DNA from: Nocardioides coralli
GTDB taxonomy: Bacteria > Actinomycetota > Actinomycetes > Propionibacteriales > Nocardioidaceae
Direction of reading: 5' to 3'
Assembly: GCF_019880385.1 (NCBI RefSeq)
Contig: NZ_CP082273.1
Coordinates: 2,108,001-2,172,000, forward strand
DNA length: 64,000 nt
The position numbers and the translations under genes are program-made. Below the pieces are notes generated by a model. The model worked only from the letters and a program-made list of their open reading frames with translations, was not told the DNA's origin and made no database searches. Positions 9,173 to 17,250 of the stretch are shown here, piece after piece; the stretch's first letter is position 1, and each line of letters begins with the position of its first letter.

Positions 9173-12100
9173 TGGGGCCACGACAAGGACCCTGCCCACC
9201 CGGCCGAGGACCCCCACGGACGTACCGCGTATATCGCGACGGCCAACCCGCTGGCTCCGGCCACGACGTAGGCCACCAGTTCAGCCCGGCCGCGTCTGGC
9301 GGCCAATCGGGCGACAGCGAAGACGACGGAGGCTATGAGGGCACCCGCCCAGCCGGCCAGCACGGCGCCCACGCCCCACGCGATCACGATGACCGTGGTC
9401 GCGGGCAGGCCTCTCCCTGCGTCGGCCGGAGTGCTGCCGAGGGCTCCATCCGCGGCTCGTGTCGGCGGCCCCGAGAGGCTCCTCAGGCGGCGACGGATCG
9501 GTGCTACGCAGAGCGAGACCGCCAGAAGGACGAGTGCGGACAACCCGAGCATCAGCGCCCATCGGTACGTCCGCCCCGGGGCGTACCTGACTGTCACGAC
9601 CTCATCGCTCGACAGCCGCCAGGCCTGCTGCCAGCCGTCGACGACCAGGGGCTCCAGCGCGGCGCCGCCTTGCGTGGCACGCCACCCGTCATTGTGGTTC
9701 TGACGCATGACGATGATGCCGGAGCTCCGGCTCGGCGTGATCGAGAAGTCGGAGCGCCCACGGGATCTCCACTTAACTCCGGACACGGCATCTGCAGCTG
9801 GTGCCTGACCCAGTGCCGCGTCCGGTCGCCGGAGACGCAGCTCGTCCACGACAACAGGCCCGTCGCTGAGGGCCACGACCGTCTGGCCACCGGCGACGAG
9901 GTCAACTTCCTCGCGGCTTCTGACCTGCCTGCCGTCCTCCATCGAGGTGCACCAGCGCAGGTCGACGCGGTCGAGGTCGTAGAGCTGCCGGGGGCTCGCA
10001 CGGACGGCTGTTCCCCGGACGGAGTCCCCGATCTGTACGTCGGGGCCGGTCCCGCAGGCCCACGTCCGCTGCTGGTCGGACAGATCGACAGGTTCGAACG
10101 GAACTCCGTTGATGCGCAGCTCGCTGATGCCCACCGGCAACTCGCTGACGAAGCCGTCGCGACCTGCGCTGCCAGCAGCTTCCGCATCCAGCACGCGCAG
10201 GACCAAGCTGTCGGTCTCGACGTCGCCCAGATCGGCACGACCTCCGGAGTCGAGCTGCAGCTGCTGCGACCCATCATCATGGAGCAACTCGACCGTGACT
10301 GGACGGCGGACGGGCGCCGCCTCCTCAACGACCACCTCGATGCTCGAGAGCGAGCGAGTTCCCAGCCAGTTGATACGGAGCTCCGGGCTGAGATCGTCGA
10401 GTCGTGCAGTCCAACTGGTCCCGATGTCACCGTCGATGGCGGCCAGGCCGGAGCTGCGAGGGTCTTCGACGGCATGGCTCGATTCGGAGACATTGATCGG
10501 CTGGCCCTGCTGCAGCAAACTGGACAGTTCAGGTCCGAACACCGGGCGACCTGTCGCCTCAGCGACATAGGAGGCGGCCCGCGGAACGTGGATCCATCGG
10601 TCAAGCCCCTTCGGTTCCTCGTGACCAAAGTCCTCGCCCTCTCGGCAAGGGGTCCGCAGCCCGACGACAACGCACCCGGTGCGGTGGTCGAGCAAGGTGC
10701 GAAGCAAGATGGCGTCTGGCGCAGGCCACGTGTCTGGCATCTGCGGGGTCACCAGCTGGCGGCGCACCTCCCCGGCACCCCACGACACCTCGGCCAGCGC
10801 CAACATCGCGGGGCTGCCGCTGGCGATTTCAATGCGGATGCTCGAAGTTGCACCTGCAGGGACCTGGAGCACTCGCGTGCTTCCAGGCGCAGCCTCCACA
10901 GTGTCGCTGCCCCCCTTGTCAGTCACCGCCCGGATCTGCACGCGATCCCGCGCCGACGGACCCACGGTGACCTCGACTGCGTCGACGAATCGCGGCGACG
11001 CTAACTGAACTCGCCACCATGGTGTCCCGGCTTCACCATCCCGGGACACCCACTCGGTGCCGAACAGGCCGTCGATGGCGGCGTAGGGTGAGGAGGCTGC
11101 TCGAGCTCCCCCAGGAGTCACTGCATCAGAGATCGAGCTCGAAGCGTGAACAGTCTCGGCACCAAGAAGACGCGCCCTGGACTGCCACCTGCCAGCCGCC
11201 GGCGGGAGGTAATCGAGCGTCGGGTTCTTTGAGCGGCGTGGCTCGCCGGCCAAGAGTGGGTGCGACTGCGAGTCGTGTACCCGTCCGAAGAAGCGCTCCC
11301 TGCGGATGAACCCGTCCGTGAGCATGTAGGAGGCCGGCGGTGTCCCCTCCGCATCGACGCCGAGCACCGCCGGCGTATCGCCGAGCAGACCGGCGCCCCG
11401 CAGGTCATGCAGGTCCTCGGGTCCTCCAACGACGACCGGCGGCTCCCCCGCCTCCACGACCGCTATTGTGCCGTCGATGCCATAGACCTCGATGGCTGGG
11501 CGCTCCTCACGCCACCCCCACCCGCTGACGATGCGGCGATCATCGTCCGTGACCACCGCGGCGCCACCGAGGTCAGGGCCGAACGAGGCGACGCGACGTA
11601 CGCCTGGCGATCCCTCGATTGCCTGATGGACCAGGACCGGCTCCGGGACGTCACTGTCGACGACCAGGTCGTTTCGCACCACGAGGTAGGCGACCCCAGC
11701 ACGGCGCAGTGTCCCGGCTAAAGCCTCGGAGGGTTCCCCTTCAGACAACAGTCCCTCCACAGCGTCCAACCAGCGGATGTTCCCCGGCGGCGCGAGCGGG
11801 ATGGCGTTGCGAACTGCCCACGGGCTCTCTGCCAGGTACTGAAGGGGCTCGTCACGTGGAGCGCCCCAGAGGTAGTCGGCAAACCCCGAGCCCGGGGCGA
11901 GGAGGGCGGTCTCTCCGGGAGCGCTGTTCTGTCCGAGCCACTCCGCGGCATCGCTCCAGTAGTCCGGTGTCTCGATGACGGCAGCAGCGGGTGCCAACCG
12001 GCCCGTGATCGCTGGCGCGGCCGCGCCAGCAATTGCTACCAAAGAGAGAAACACCAGACCGGTTCGTGCCCACGTTCGCGGATGTGGCGAGAGTCGAGTC

Positions 12101-13332
12101 GGTGACTCTCGGGCGGCGGGCCAGTGGGCCCTCTCGAGAACGAGTGCCAGGCCCACGACCATGGGCAGACGGACGACGGGATCGAACTTGTGGAGATTGC
12201 GGAGCGGTGCCAGCGCTCCGTCGAGCCAGGTATGGACGGACCCCGCGAGGACGCCTTCGACCGCTCCCGTGTGGCCCGCCGTTACGAGCACCAGCCCCAG
12301 CACCAGCGTGACCACGAGAAAGACGCGCAGGCGGTAGGGCGCCACAACGATCCCGACCAGTCCGAGGCTGAGGACGACGGCGGAGTTCAGGGCCAGGTAG
12401 CCCTGCGTCACGGTCAGGTGACCGCCAACCCAGGATGAGTCGATGTACGGCACCCATGCCGACGTGCCGCGCAGTGCATCGGTGAGAGTCGTCGGGAAGG
12501 TCGTGATGGAGGCGGACTCAATGAAGGCTAGGAACGGGGGACTGTAGGTGCCCAGCAGCAGCAGCGGCACTAGCCACCAGCCCGTGGCTAAAAGTGTGGC
12601 GAGAGACCATCCAAAAAGCAGGACGTTTCGGCGTCGGCTCACGGGTCTCGTCAACAACCATGCTGCCCCCACTGGGATGACCGCGAAGGTGGCCACCGCG
12701 TTGACACCGCCGACCATGCCCACCGCCAACCCTGCTAGCCCTGCAGCACGCCACGGATGAACACGTGTCAGTCCGAGCACCAGCGGAAGCAAGACCCATG
12801 GGGCCACAGCACTGGGCCAGGCTTCGATCGAGATCGGACCCAGCGTGCTCAGGAGGCGAGGCGAGGTGGCGTACGCGAAAGCTGCAGCCAGGCACGCGAA
12901 GTCCGACCGCACGCCGAGCGCCCGGCAAACCAGCGCAGCGCCCAAAAACGCCGTGACGAGCACGAGGCTCATCCAGAGGCGCTGAACGACCCACCCGTCC
13001 AGACCGACGACCTCCCCCAACAAGAAGAAGGGGCCCATGGGCCAGAGGTAGCCGTACGCCTGATTCTGAAGCTGCCCGAACGCTGCGTCGGGGTCCCACA
13101 TGTCCAAGGCGCGCATCAGGAAGCTGCCCGGCGCCTCCACCAAGTCGAACTTCGTGTCGGCGATGAGATATCCGGGCGACTGAAGGAAGGCGATGCCGAC
13201 AAGGAGCGCGCAGCCGGCCAGCAATCGGCTGCGCCACCTGAGTTGGGCCACACGCCGATCCGTTCTCGACTGGACCCCCGCCGCGGACTCGGCGGCCTTC
13301 AGGTCCGTCGCAGCACCAGCACCAGGTTCCAC
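9073..13332 (-). CDS. aftD: AftD-like alpha-(1->3)-arabinofuranosyltransferase with discoidin-like domains
   Basis: A 1419-residue membrane enzyme similar in size and layout to mycobacterial AftD (Rv0236c). The N-terminal half is a GT-C fold with about 11 membrane segments and an early loop ADTKFDL (near residue 60), followed by WDPDAAFGQLQNQAYGYL and PMGPFFLLGE, typical of DUF3367. The extracytoplasmic half holds two F5/8 type C (discoidin)-like carbohydrate-binding modules around residues 740-850 and 950-1060 (AAIDGLFGTEW, AAIDGDIGTSW). Membrane segments return after residue 1250. AftD adds branching arabinofuranose from decaprenyl-phosphoryl arabinose; the acceptor here is unknown. GTG 13332 has GAGGTGG upstream and overlaps the methyltransferase by 34 bases. 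At least three TTA codons occur (first base 12591, 11721, 11004). Confidence 0.82.
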   Translation of the reverse strand: MEPGAGAATDLKAAESAAGVQSRTDRRVAQLRWRSRLLAGCALLVGIAFLQSPGYLIADTKFDLVEAPGSFLMRALDMWDPDAAFGQLQNQAYGYLWPMGPFFLLGEVVGLDGWVVQRLWMSLVLVTAFLGAALVCRALGVRSDFACLAAAFAYATSPRLLSTLGPISIEAWPSAVAPWVLLPLVLGLTRVHPWRAAGLAGLAVGMVGGVNAVATFAVIPVGAAWLLTRPVSRRRNVLLFGWSLATLLATGWWLVPLLLLGTYSPPFLAFIESASITTFPTTLTDALRGTSAWVPYIDSSWVGGHLTVTQGYLALNSAVVLSLGLVGIVVAPYRLRVFLVVTLVLGLVLVTAGHTGAVEGVLAGSVHTWLDGALAPLRNLHKFDPVVRLPMVVGLALVLERAHWPAARESPTRLSPHPRTWARTGLVFLSLVAIAGAAAPAITGRLAPAAAVIETPDYWSDAAEWLGQNSAPGETALLAPGSGFADYLWGAPRDEPLQYLAESPWAVRNAIPLAPPGNIRWLDAVEGLLSEGEPSEALAGTLRRAGVAYLVVRNDLVVDSDVPEPVLVHQAIEGSPGVRRVASFGPDLGGAAVVTDDDRRIVSGWGWREERPAIEVYGIDGTIAVVEAGEPPVVVGGPEDLHDLRGAGLLGDTPAVLGVDAEGTPPASYMLTDGFIRRERFFGRVHDSQSHPLLAGEPRRSKNPTLDYLPPAAGRWQSRARLLGAETVHASSSISDAVTPGGARAASSPYAAIDGLFGTEWVSRDGEAGTPWWRVQLASPRFVDAVEVTVGPSARDRVQIRAVTDKGGSDTVEAAPGSTRVLQVPAGATSSIRIEIASGSPAMLALAEVSWGAGEVRRQLVTPQMPDTWPAPDAILLRTLLDHRTGCVVVGLRTPCREGEDFGHEEPKGLDRWIHVPRAASYVAEATGRPVFGPELSSLLQQGQPINVSESSHAVEDPRSSGLAAIDGDIGTSWTARLDDLSPELRINWLGTRSLSSIEVVVEEAAPVRRPVTVELLHDDGSQQLQLDSGGRADLGDVETDSLVLRVLDAEAAGSAGRDGFVSELPVGISELRINGVPFEPVDLSDQQRTWACGTGPDVQIGDSVRGTAVRASPRQLYDLDRVDLRWCTSMEDGRQVRSREEVDLVAGGQTVVALSDGPVVVDELRLRRPDAALGQAPAADAVSGVKWRSRGRSDFSITPSRSSGIIVMRQNHNDGWRATQGGAALEPLVVDGWQQAWRLSSDEVVTVRYAPGRTYRWALMLGLSALVLLAVSLCVAPIRRRLRSLSGPPTRAADGALGSTPADAGRGLPATTVIVIAWGVGAVLAGWAGALIASVVFAVARLAARRGRAELVAYVVAGASGLAVAIYAVRPWGSSAGWAGSLSWPHYLVIVALSGLASTLVRGVGDDRSPMAGRSTRR

Positions 13333-14051
13333 GTCACCACCTCGCGCAGGAGCGGCACGCGGAGCAGCCAGTGCGACCACCAGGGGTTGTAGCGCGGGAG
13401 CACGGCGACGACGTCCCCCAGCCGTTGGCCTCGCGCCCAGCCGAGTCCCTCGGCCACGGTCACGCCGAACATCGTCTCGCCGTAGCGGTTCTTGGGCTCG
13501 TGGCCGTGACGGCGGACGTACTGGCGGCGTGCGCGACGTCCCCCGAGGTAGTGCCACGGCGCGGTCTCGTGCCCGCCCCAGGGGCCGAACCAGACGGTGT
13601 AGCTCAGGTAGACCAGGCCTCCCGGCCGCGTCACCCGCACCATCTCCTCCGCCATCCGCCAGGGGTCGGGGACGTGCTCGAGCACGTTGGAGGAGTAGCA
13701 GACGTCGACGGACGCGTCGCGGAAGGGCAGCTGCATGCCGGAGCCGATGACCGTCCCGGGTGGGATGTCGCCGGCGCCGCTGAGCTCCCCCACGTCGGCA
13801 TCGAGCGCGACGTAGTCGGCTCCAGCGGCCCGGAAGGCGTCGCGGAAGTAGCCGGGTCCCCCACCGACGTCGAGCAGCCGCGCGCCGTCGAGGTCGGTCC
13901 AGGCGGCCAGCTGGGCGACGGAGTCGTCCGCGACGGCGCGGTAGAAGCGCTCGGGGTCGGTCTGCTCGTGGCGGAACTCGCGCAGCAGCCGGATCGACCG
14001 GCGCAGCGTCGCCGTACGGCGGCCACCGGCAGGACGACCGCGGACGAGCAC
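13299..14051 (-). CDS. Class I SAM-dependent methyltransferase (Rv0224c-like)
   Basis: A 250-residue methyltransferase with motif I ARLLDVGGGPGYF (about residues 57-69), the acidic ALDAD at the end of beta 2, LPFRDASVDVCYSSNVLEHV, and RVTRPGGLVYLSY. The C-terminal region is rich in Trp and Arg (WFGPWGGHETAPWHYLGG). It sits between the aftD-like gene, with which it overlaps by 34 bases, and a divergent GT4 glycosyltransferase, the order seen for Rv0224c and Rv0225 in M. tuberculosis. It probably methylates an envelope glycan or its lipid carrier; the substrate is inferred only from context. The GTG at 14051 is used as start. Confidence 0.85.
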   Translation of the reverse strand: MLVRGRPAGGRRTATLRRSIRLLREFRHEQTDPERFYRAVADDSVAQLAAWTDLDGARLLDVGGGPGYFRDAFRAAGADYVALDADVGELSGAGDIPPGTVIGSGMQLPFRDASVDVCYSSNVLEHVPDPWRMAEEMVRVTRPGGLVYLSYTVWFGPWGGHETAPWHYLGGRRARRQYVRRHGHEPKNRYGETMFGVTVAEGLGWARGQRLGDVVAVLPRYNPWWSHWLLRVPLLREVVTWNLVLVLRRT

Positions 14052-14097
14052 GGCCTCGACCCTACTCGACGGTTACCGGCGCCGAGGCAGGACCGAC

Positions 14098-14103
14098 TAC
14101 CCT
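14098..14103 (+). promoter_or_regulatory. Candidate -10 box of a leaderless promoter (GT4 gene)
   Basis: TACCCT lies 7 bases before the ATG at 14111; no ribosome-binding site is visible between them. Confidence 0.45.
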
Positions 14104-14110
14104 CCGGACG

Positions 14111-15307
14111 ATGCACGACCACGTGCGCCTCGACGGTCGACACGTCATCTTCCTCAGCTGGCGCGACACCACGAACCCCGAGGGTGGCGGCGCGGAGCTC
14201 TACCTCGAGCACATGGCCCGCGGGCTCGCCGAGCGCGGCGCCCGCGTCACCGTCTTCTGTGCCGCGCACGAGCGAGCTCCGGCGGACGAGGTCCTCGACG
14301 GCGTCCGGTTCGTGCGGCGGGGCTCCAAGCTGACGGTCTACCTCGCCGGCTTCCTGCGGCTGCTCACGCGGCGCCTCGGACATGCGGATGTCGTGGTCGA
14401 CGTGCAGAACGGGATGCCGTTCCTGGCGCGCCTCGCCACCCGGCGTCCCGTCGTGGTCCTCGTCCACCACGTCCACCGCGAGCAGTGGCCGGTCGTCTAC
14501 CCGGGGGTGACCGGACGCGTCGGCTGGTGGATCGAGAGCTGGCTGGCCCCCCGGGTCTACCGGTCCTGCCAGTACGTCGCGGTCTCCCAGGCGACCCGCC
14601 GCGAGCTCGTGGAGCTGGGGGTGGACGCCCATCGCATCGCGGTGGTCCACAACGGCACCGCGCCGGAGCTCGAGGTGTCCGACGGCAAGTCCGAGGTCCC
14701 GGAGATCTGCGTCGTGGGTCGGCTGGTCCCCCACAAGCAGGTCGAGCACGCGATCGACGCGTGGCGGGACCTGCGGGCCGAGCTCCCCGACCTGCGGCTG
14801 ACCATCGTGGGCGACGGCTGGTGGTCGGAGCAGCTGCGCGAGCACGCCCGGGCGACCGACCCCGGCGGCGCGGTGACGCTGACCGGGCACGTGTCCGAGC
14901 TCGCCAAGCAACAGGTCTACGCCCGTTCCTGGGTGATGGCGCTTCCCTCCCTCAAGGAGGGTTGGGGTCTGGTCGTCGGCGAGGCCGGACGGCACCGCAC
15001 CCCCACCGTGGCCTACCGGTCGGCAGGCGGAACGAGAGAGTCCGTAATTGACGGGACGTCCGGCCTGCTGGTGGACGACTACGCGGGGATGGTCGACGCG
15101 CTGCGGTCGGTCCTCACCGACACGGAACGTCGACAGCGACTGTCCGAGGGCGCGCTCGAGGTCAGCCGGCGGTTCACCTGGGAGCACGCGCACGGTTCGT
15201 TCGCGGCGGTGCTGACCTCGACCCTGAGGGGCGAGCTGAGCGCGAGCCAGGACCCCGACGAGGAGCCCGGCAGCTCGGCCGGACCGGGTTACTGGGTCGA
15301 GCCGTAG
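14111..15307 (+). CDS. GT4 family glycosyltransferase (Rv0225-like)
   Basis: A 398-residue GT-B glycosyltransferase. The N-terminal donor/acceptor domain begins VIFLSWRDTTNPEGGGAELY with the Gly-rich loop of GT4 enzymes. The C-terminal domain has ICVVGRLVPHKQVEHAI, LTIVGDGWW, and the sugar-nucleotide-binding PSLKEGWGLVVGEAG, equivalent to the EX7E region. The protein is probably cytoplasmic or membrane-associated and should use a nucleotide sugar to build a lipid-linked or envelope glycan. It is divergent from the methyltransferase gene. Its last 19 bases overlap the end of the small gene on the other strand. Confidence 0.88.
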   Translation: MHDHVRLDGRHVIFLSWRDTTNPEGGGAELYLEHMARGLAERGARVTVFCAAHERAPADEVLDGVRFVRRGSKLTVYLAGFLRLLTRRLGHADVVVDVQNGMPFLARLATRRPVVVLVHHVHREQWPVVYPGVTGRVGWWIESWLAPRVYRSCQYVAVSQATRRELVELGVDAHRIAVVHNGTAPELEVSDGKSEVPEICVVGRLVPHKQVEHAIDAWRDLRAELPDLRLTIVGDGWWSEQLREHARATDPGGAVTLTGHVSELAKQQVYARSWVMALPSLKEGWGLVVGEAGRHRTPTVAYRSAGGTRESVIDGTSGLLVDDYAGMVDALRSVLTDTERRQRLSEGALEVSRRFTWEHAHGSFAAVLTSTLRGELSASQDPDEEPGSSAGPGYWVEP

Positions 15308-15447
15308 TCGACGAAGGGCTGGTCGGCATCTGCCGGCGACCGCTCCGGTCCGCTCGTCTGGGTGTAGACGACGCCGAAGACCGTCGCAGCGGCGAGCGCG
15401 GCTCCGGCGAACATCGCCAGGGCGCCACCGATCAGGTTGTTGAGCAC
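15289..15447 (-). CDS. Small DUF2613-like membrane/secreted protein (52 residues)
   Basis: A 52-residue gene starting at GTG 15447 behind a strong AGGGAGGG site 5 bases upstream. The product has one hydrophobic segment (residues 5-28, Ala/Gly-rich) and a short polar tail rich in Asp and Ser ending STQ. Length, topology and place beside an aftD-type locus match DUF2613 proteins such as Rv0236A of M. tuberculosis, described as a small secreted protein. Function is unknown. The gene is convergent with the GT4 gene and overlaps its last 19 bases. It lies just downstream of the large membrane protein gene, 31 bases away, and is probably co-transcribed with it. Confidence 0.75.
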   Translation of the reverse strand: MLNNLIGGALAMFAGAALAAATVFGVVYTQTSGPERSPADADQPFVDYGSTQ

Positions 15448-15478
15448 GGGTTCCCTCCCTTGATCGCGGGGAACTTTA

Positions 15479-17146
15479 TCAGCGACCCCAAGGCCGCCAC
15501 CGAATCCGCGCCCTCATCTCGCCAAGAGTGATGAAGATCGCAGCCGACAGCACGGCCAGGAACAGCGACCAGCCCACCGCCAGCGCGACCAGCCACGTCG
15601 CCGGGGTGCGAGGCTCGGCTGCGCCCTCCAGGACGAGGACCTCGACGGTCCCCGTGAGGACGGGCCTGCCCGCCACCTCGTCCGGATCGCCGCGCGCGGT
15701 CCGGTCGACCACGACCGCGGTGATGCCGAGCGCGGCGAGGTCCTCCTCCGGGCTGCCGCCCGCCAGGGCTCGTGCCACCGCCGTCGCCCGGGGATCCTCT
15801 CCCGCGAGCGGACGACCGTCCACGCGGAGCGCGTCGTCCACCACGAAGTCCGGCCGCAGGTAGCGGCCGAGCGGGTCGAGGCTCGGCCGGCGACCGTTCC
15901 AGTCGAAGGCCCGGTAGCTGCTGAAGGGGAGGACGAGCACGTCGCCCTCGTCGCCCACCGCCTGGCGCGCTGCTTCGTACGCCGCGGGATAGGCGACCGG
16001 CACCAGCCGACCGCCCGCTCCCCACGCCGCATCGGGCAGCAGCGGCACAGGTGCCACCGCGATGGCGGCAGCCACCACCACCCCCTGCCACCGGTGGACG
16101 AAGAGACTGCCCACCGCTGAGACCCCGTGGGCCACCAGGACCGCGACCAGGGGCGAGCACAGGAGCAGCAGCCGGCTGCCGTCGCGCATCACCCCGGCAC
16201 CGGGTACGACCGCCGCCACCTCGCCCAGCCACGTCGGCACCAGCCATGTCGCCACGGCGCCGGCGTACCCCAGAACCCAGAGCCGTGCCAGCCGCGGCAT
16301 CGCGGCCACCCGCCGCCACCGGGTGGCGCCCACGCCTGCGACCAGCAGCAGGACGAGCAACGACACCACCGCCAGCAGGCCCTCCCGCGAGCCGGGCACC
16401 ACGTCGGCGTTCCAGATCCCCCCGAGCGACAGGGCCGCCAGCGGCGCCGGCAACATCCCCTCCGCACTCAGCGCGAACACCTCGGCACTGCGCGGGTCGA
16501 CCCGCGCCTCCGCGGCATGGAGCAGCCCCGCCACGACCCACGGCGCGTTGGCGGCGACCGGGACCGCGAGCAGCTCGGCCCACCGGCGCCGCGGGAGACC
16601 GCGACCCGCGCCGACGAGCAGCAGGACCGCGAGGACCAGGAGCCCACCGCTGGCGCTGAGGCTCCCGAGGACGACCAGCAGCCACCAACCCCGACCGCCC
16701 GCGCCCGCCCGCCACCGCAGCAGGCTGCTCACCAACCACGGCAGGACCGCGTAGGTCACCAGCAGCGGCCACTGGCCGATCACCAGCCGCTCGACCACCC
16801 AGGGGTTCCAGACGTAGACGGTGACCGCCGCGCAGCGGGCGACGAGCCCGACGTCGGGGACCAGCCCGGCCGCGCCGGCACCGCCGGCGACCAGCGCGCC
16901 CAGCAGCACCAGCTTCTGCAGCAGCATGCCCGGCACGACCTCGTCGAGCGCCGCGACGACGGCGTCCGAGGGCACTGCGCGTGGGACACCGGAGCCGAGC
17001 CCGAGGAAGTCCGGACGCAGCGACAGGTCGGGAACCCAGACCATGTCGTAGGTGAGCACGAACCCCGGGCCGAGCGCGGGGCCGAGCATCAGCAGTGCCA
17101 GGACCACGCCCCACGAGGCGGGCACCCACGATCGCGCGCGTGGCAC
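15479..17146 (-). CDS. Large polytopic membrane protein, Rv0226c-like
   Basis: A 555-residue membrane protein with about 11 hydrophobic segments in residues 10-375, one extracytoplasmic domain (about 375-510) and a final membrane helix near 520-540. The motif VWNPWVVERLVIGQWPLL is striking and resembles the corresponding part of Rv0226c-type proteins; the soluble domain has PFSSYRAFDWNGRRP. A GT-C-like glycosyltransferase or glycan-handling role is plausible, but no catalytic residue is certain. The GTG at 17146 has a GGAGGAGGGA site 5 bases upstream, which is preferred over the earlier GTG at 17170. It is divergent from the flippase gene. Confidence 0.75.
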   Translation of the reverse strand: MPRARSWVPASWGVVLALLMLGPALGPGFVLTYDMVWVPDLSLRPDFLGLGSGVPRAVPSDAVVAALDEVVPGMLLQKLVLLGALVAGGAGAAGLVPDVGLVARCAAVTVYVWNPWVVERLVIGQWPLLVTYAVLPWLVSSLLRWRAGAGGRGWWLLVVLGSLSASGGLLVLAVLLLVGAGRGLPRRRWAELLAVPVAANAPWVVAGLLHAAEARVDPRSAEVFALSAEGMLPAPLAALSLGGIWNADVVPGSREGLLAVVSLLVLLLVAGVGATRWRRVAAMPRLARLWVLGYAGAVATWLVPTWLGEVAAVVPGAGVMRDGSRLLLLCSPLVAVLVAHGVSAVGSLFVHRWQGVVVAAAIAVAPVPLLPDAAWGAGGRLVPVAYPAAYEAARQAVGDEGDVLVLPFSSYRAFDWNGRRPSLDPLGRYLRPDFVVDDALRVDGRPLAGEDPRATAVARALAGGSPEEDLAALGITAVVVDRTARGDPDEVAGRPVLTGTVEVLVLEGAAEPRTPATWLVALAVGWSLFLAVLSAAIFITLGEMRARIRWRPWGR

Positions 17147-17238
17147 GGGCTCCCTCCTCCTGCGCCGCACGGATCGTCCTGCGCCGGCGGGGACACCGTA
17201 GCGGGGTGTCCCCCCACGGCGGAGCCACGACGGCCACC

Positions 17239-17244
17239 TAGGCT
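17239..17244 (+). promoter_or_regulatory. Candidate -10 box of a leaderless promoter (flippase gene)
   Basis: TAGGCT lies 6 bases before the GTG at 17251; there is no Shine-Dalgarno sequence. Confidence 0.5.
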
Positions 17245-17250
17245 GACCGC

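Noticed and set aside
8584..11004. 806-residue plus-strand frame opposite the aftD-like gene
   Set aside because: No motif, biased composition, no ribosome-binding site; the minus-strand gene explains the region.
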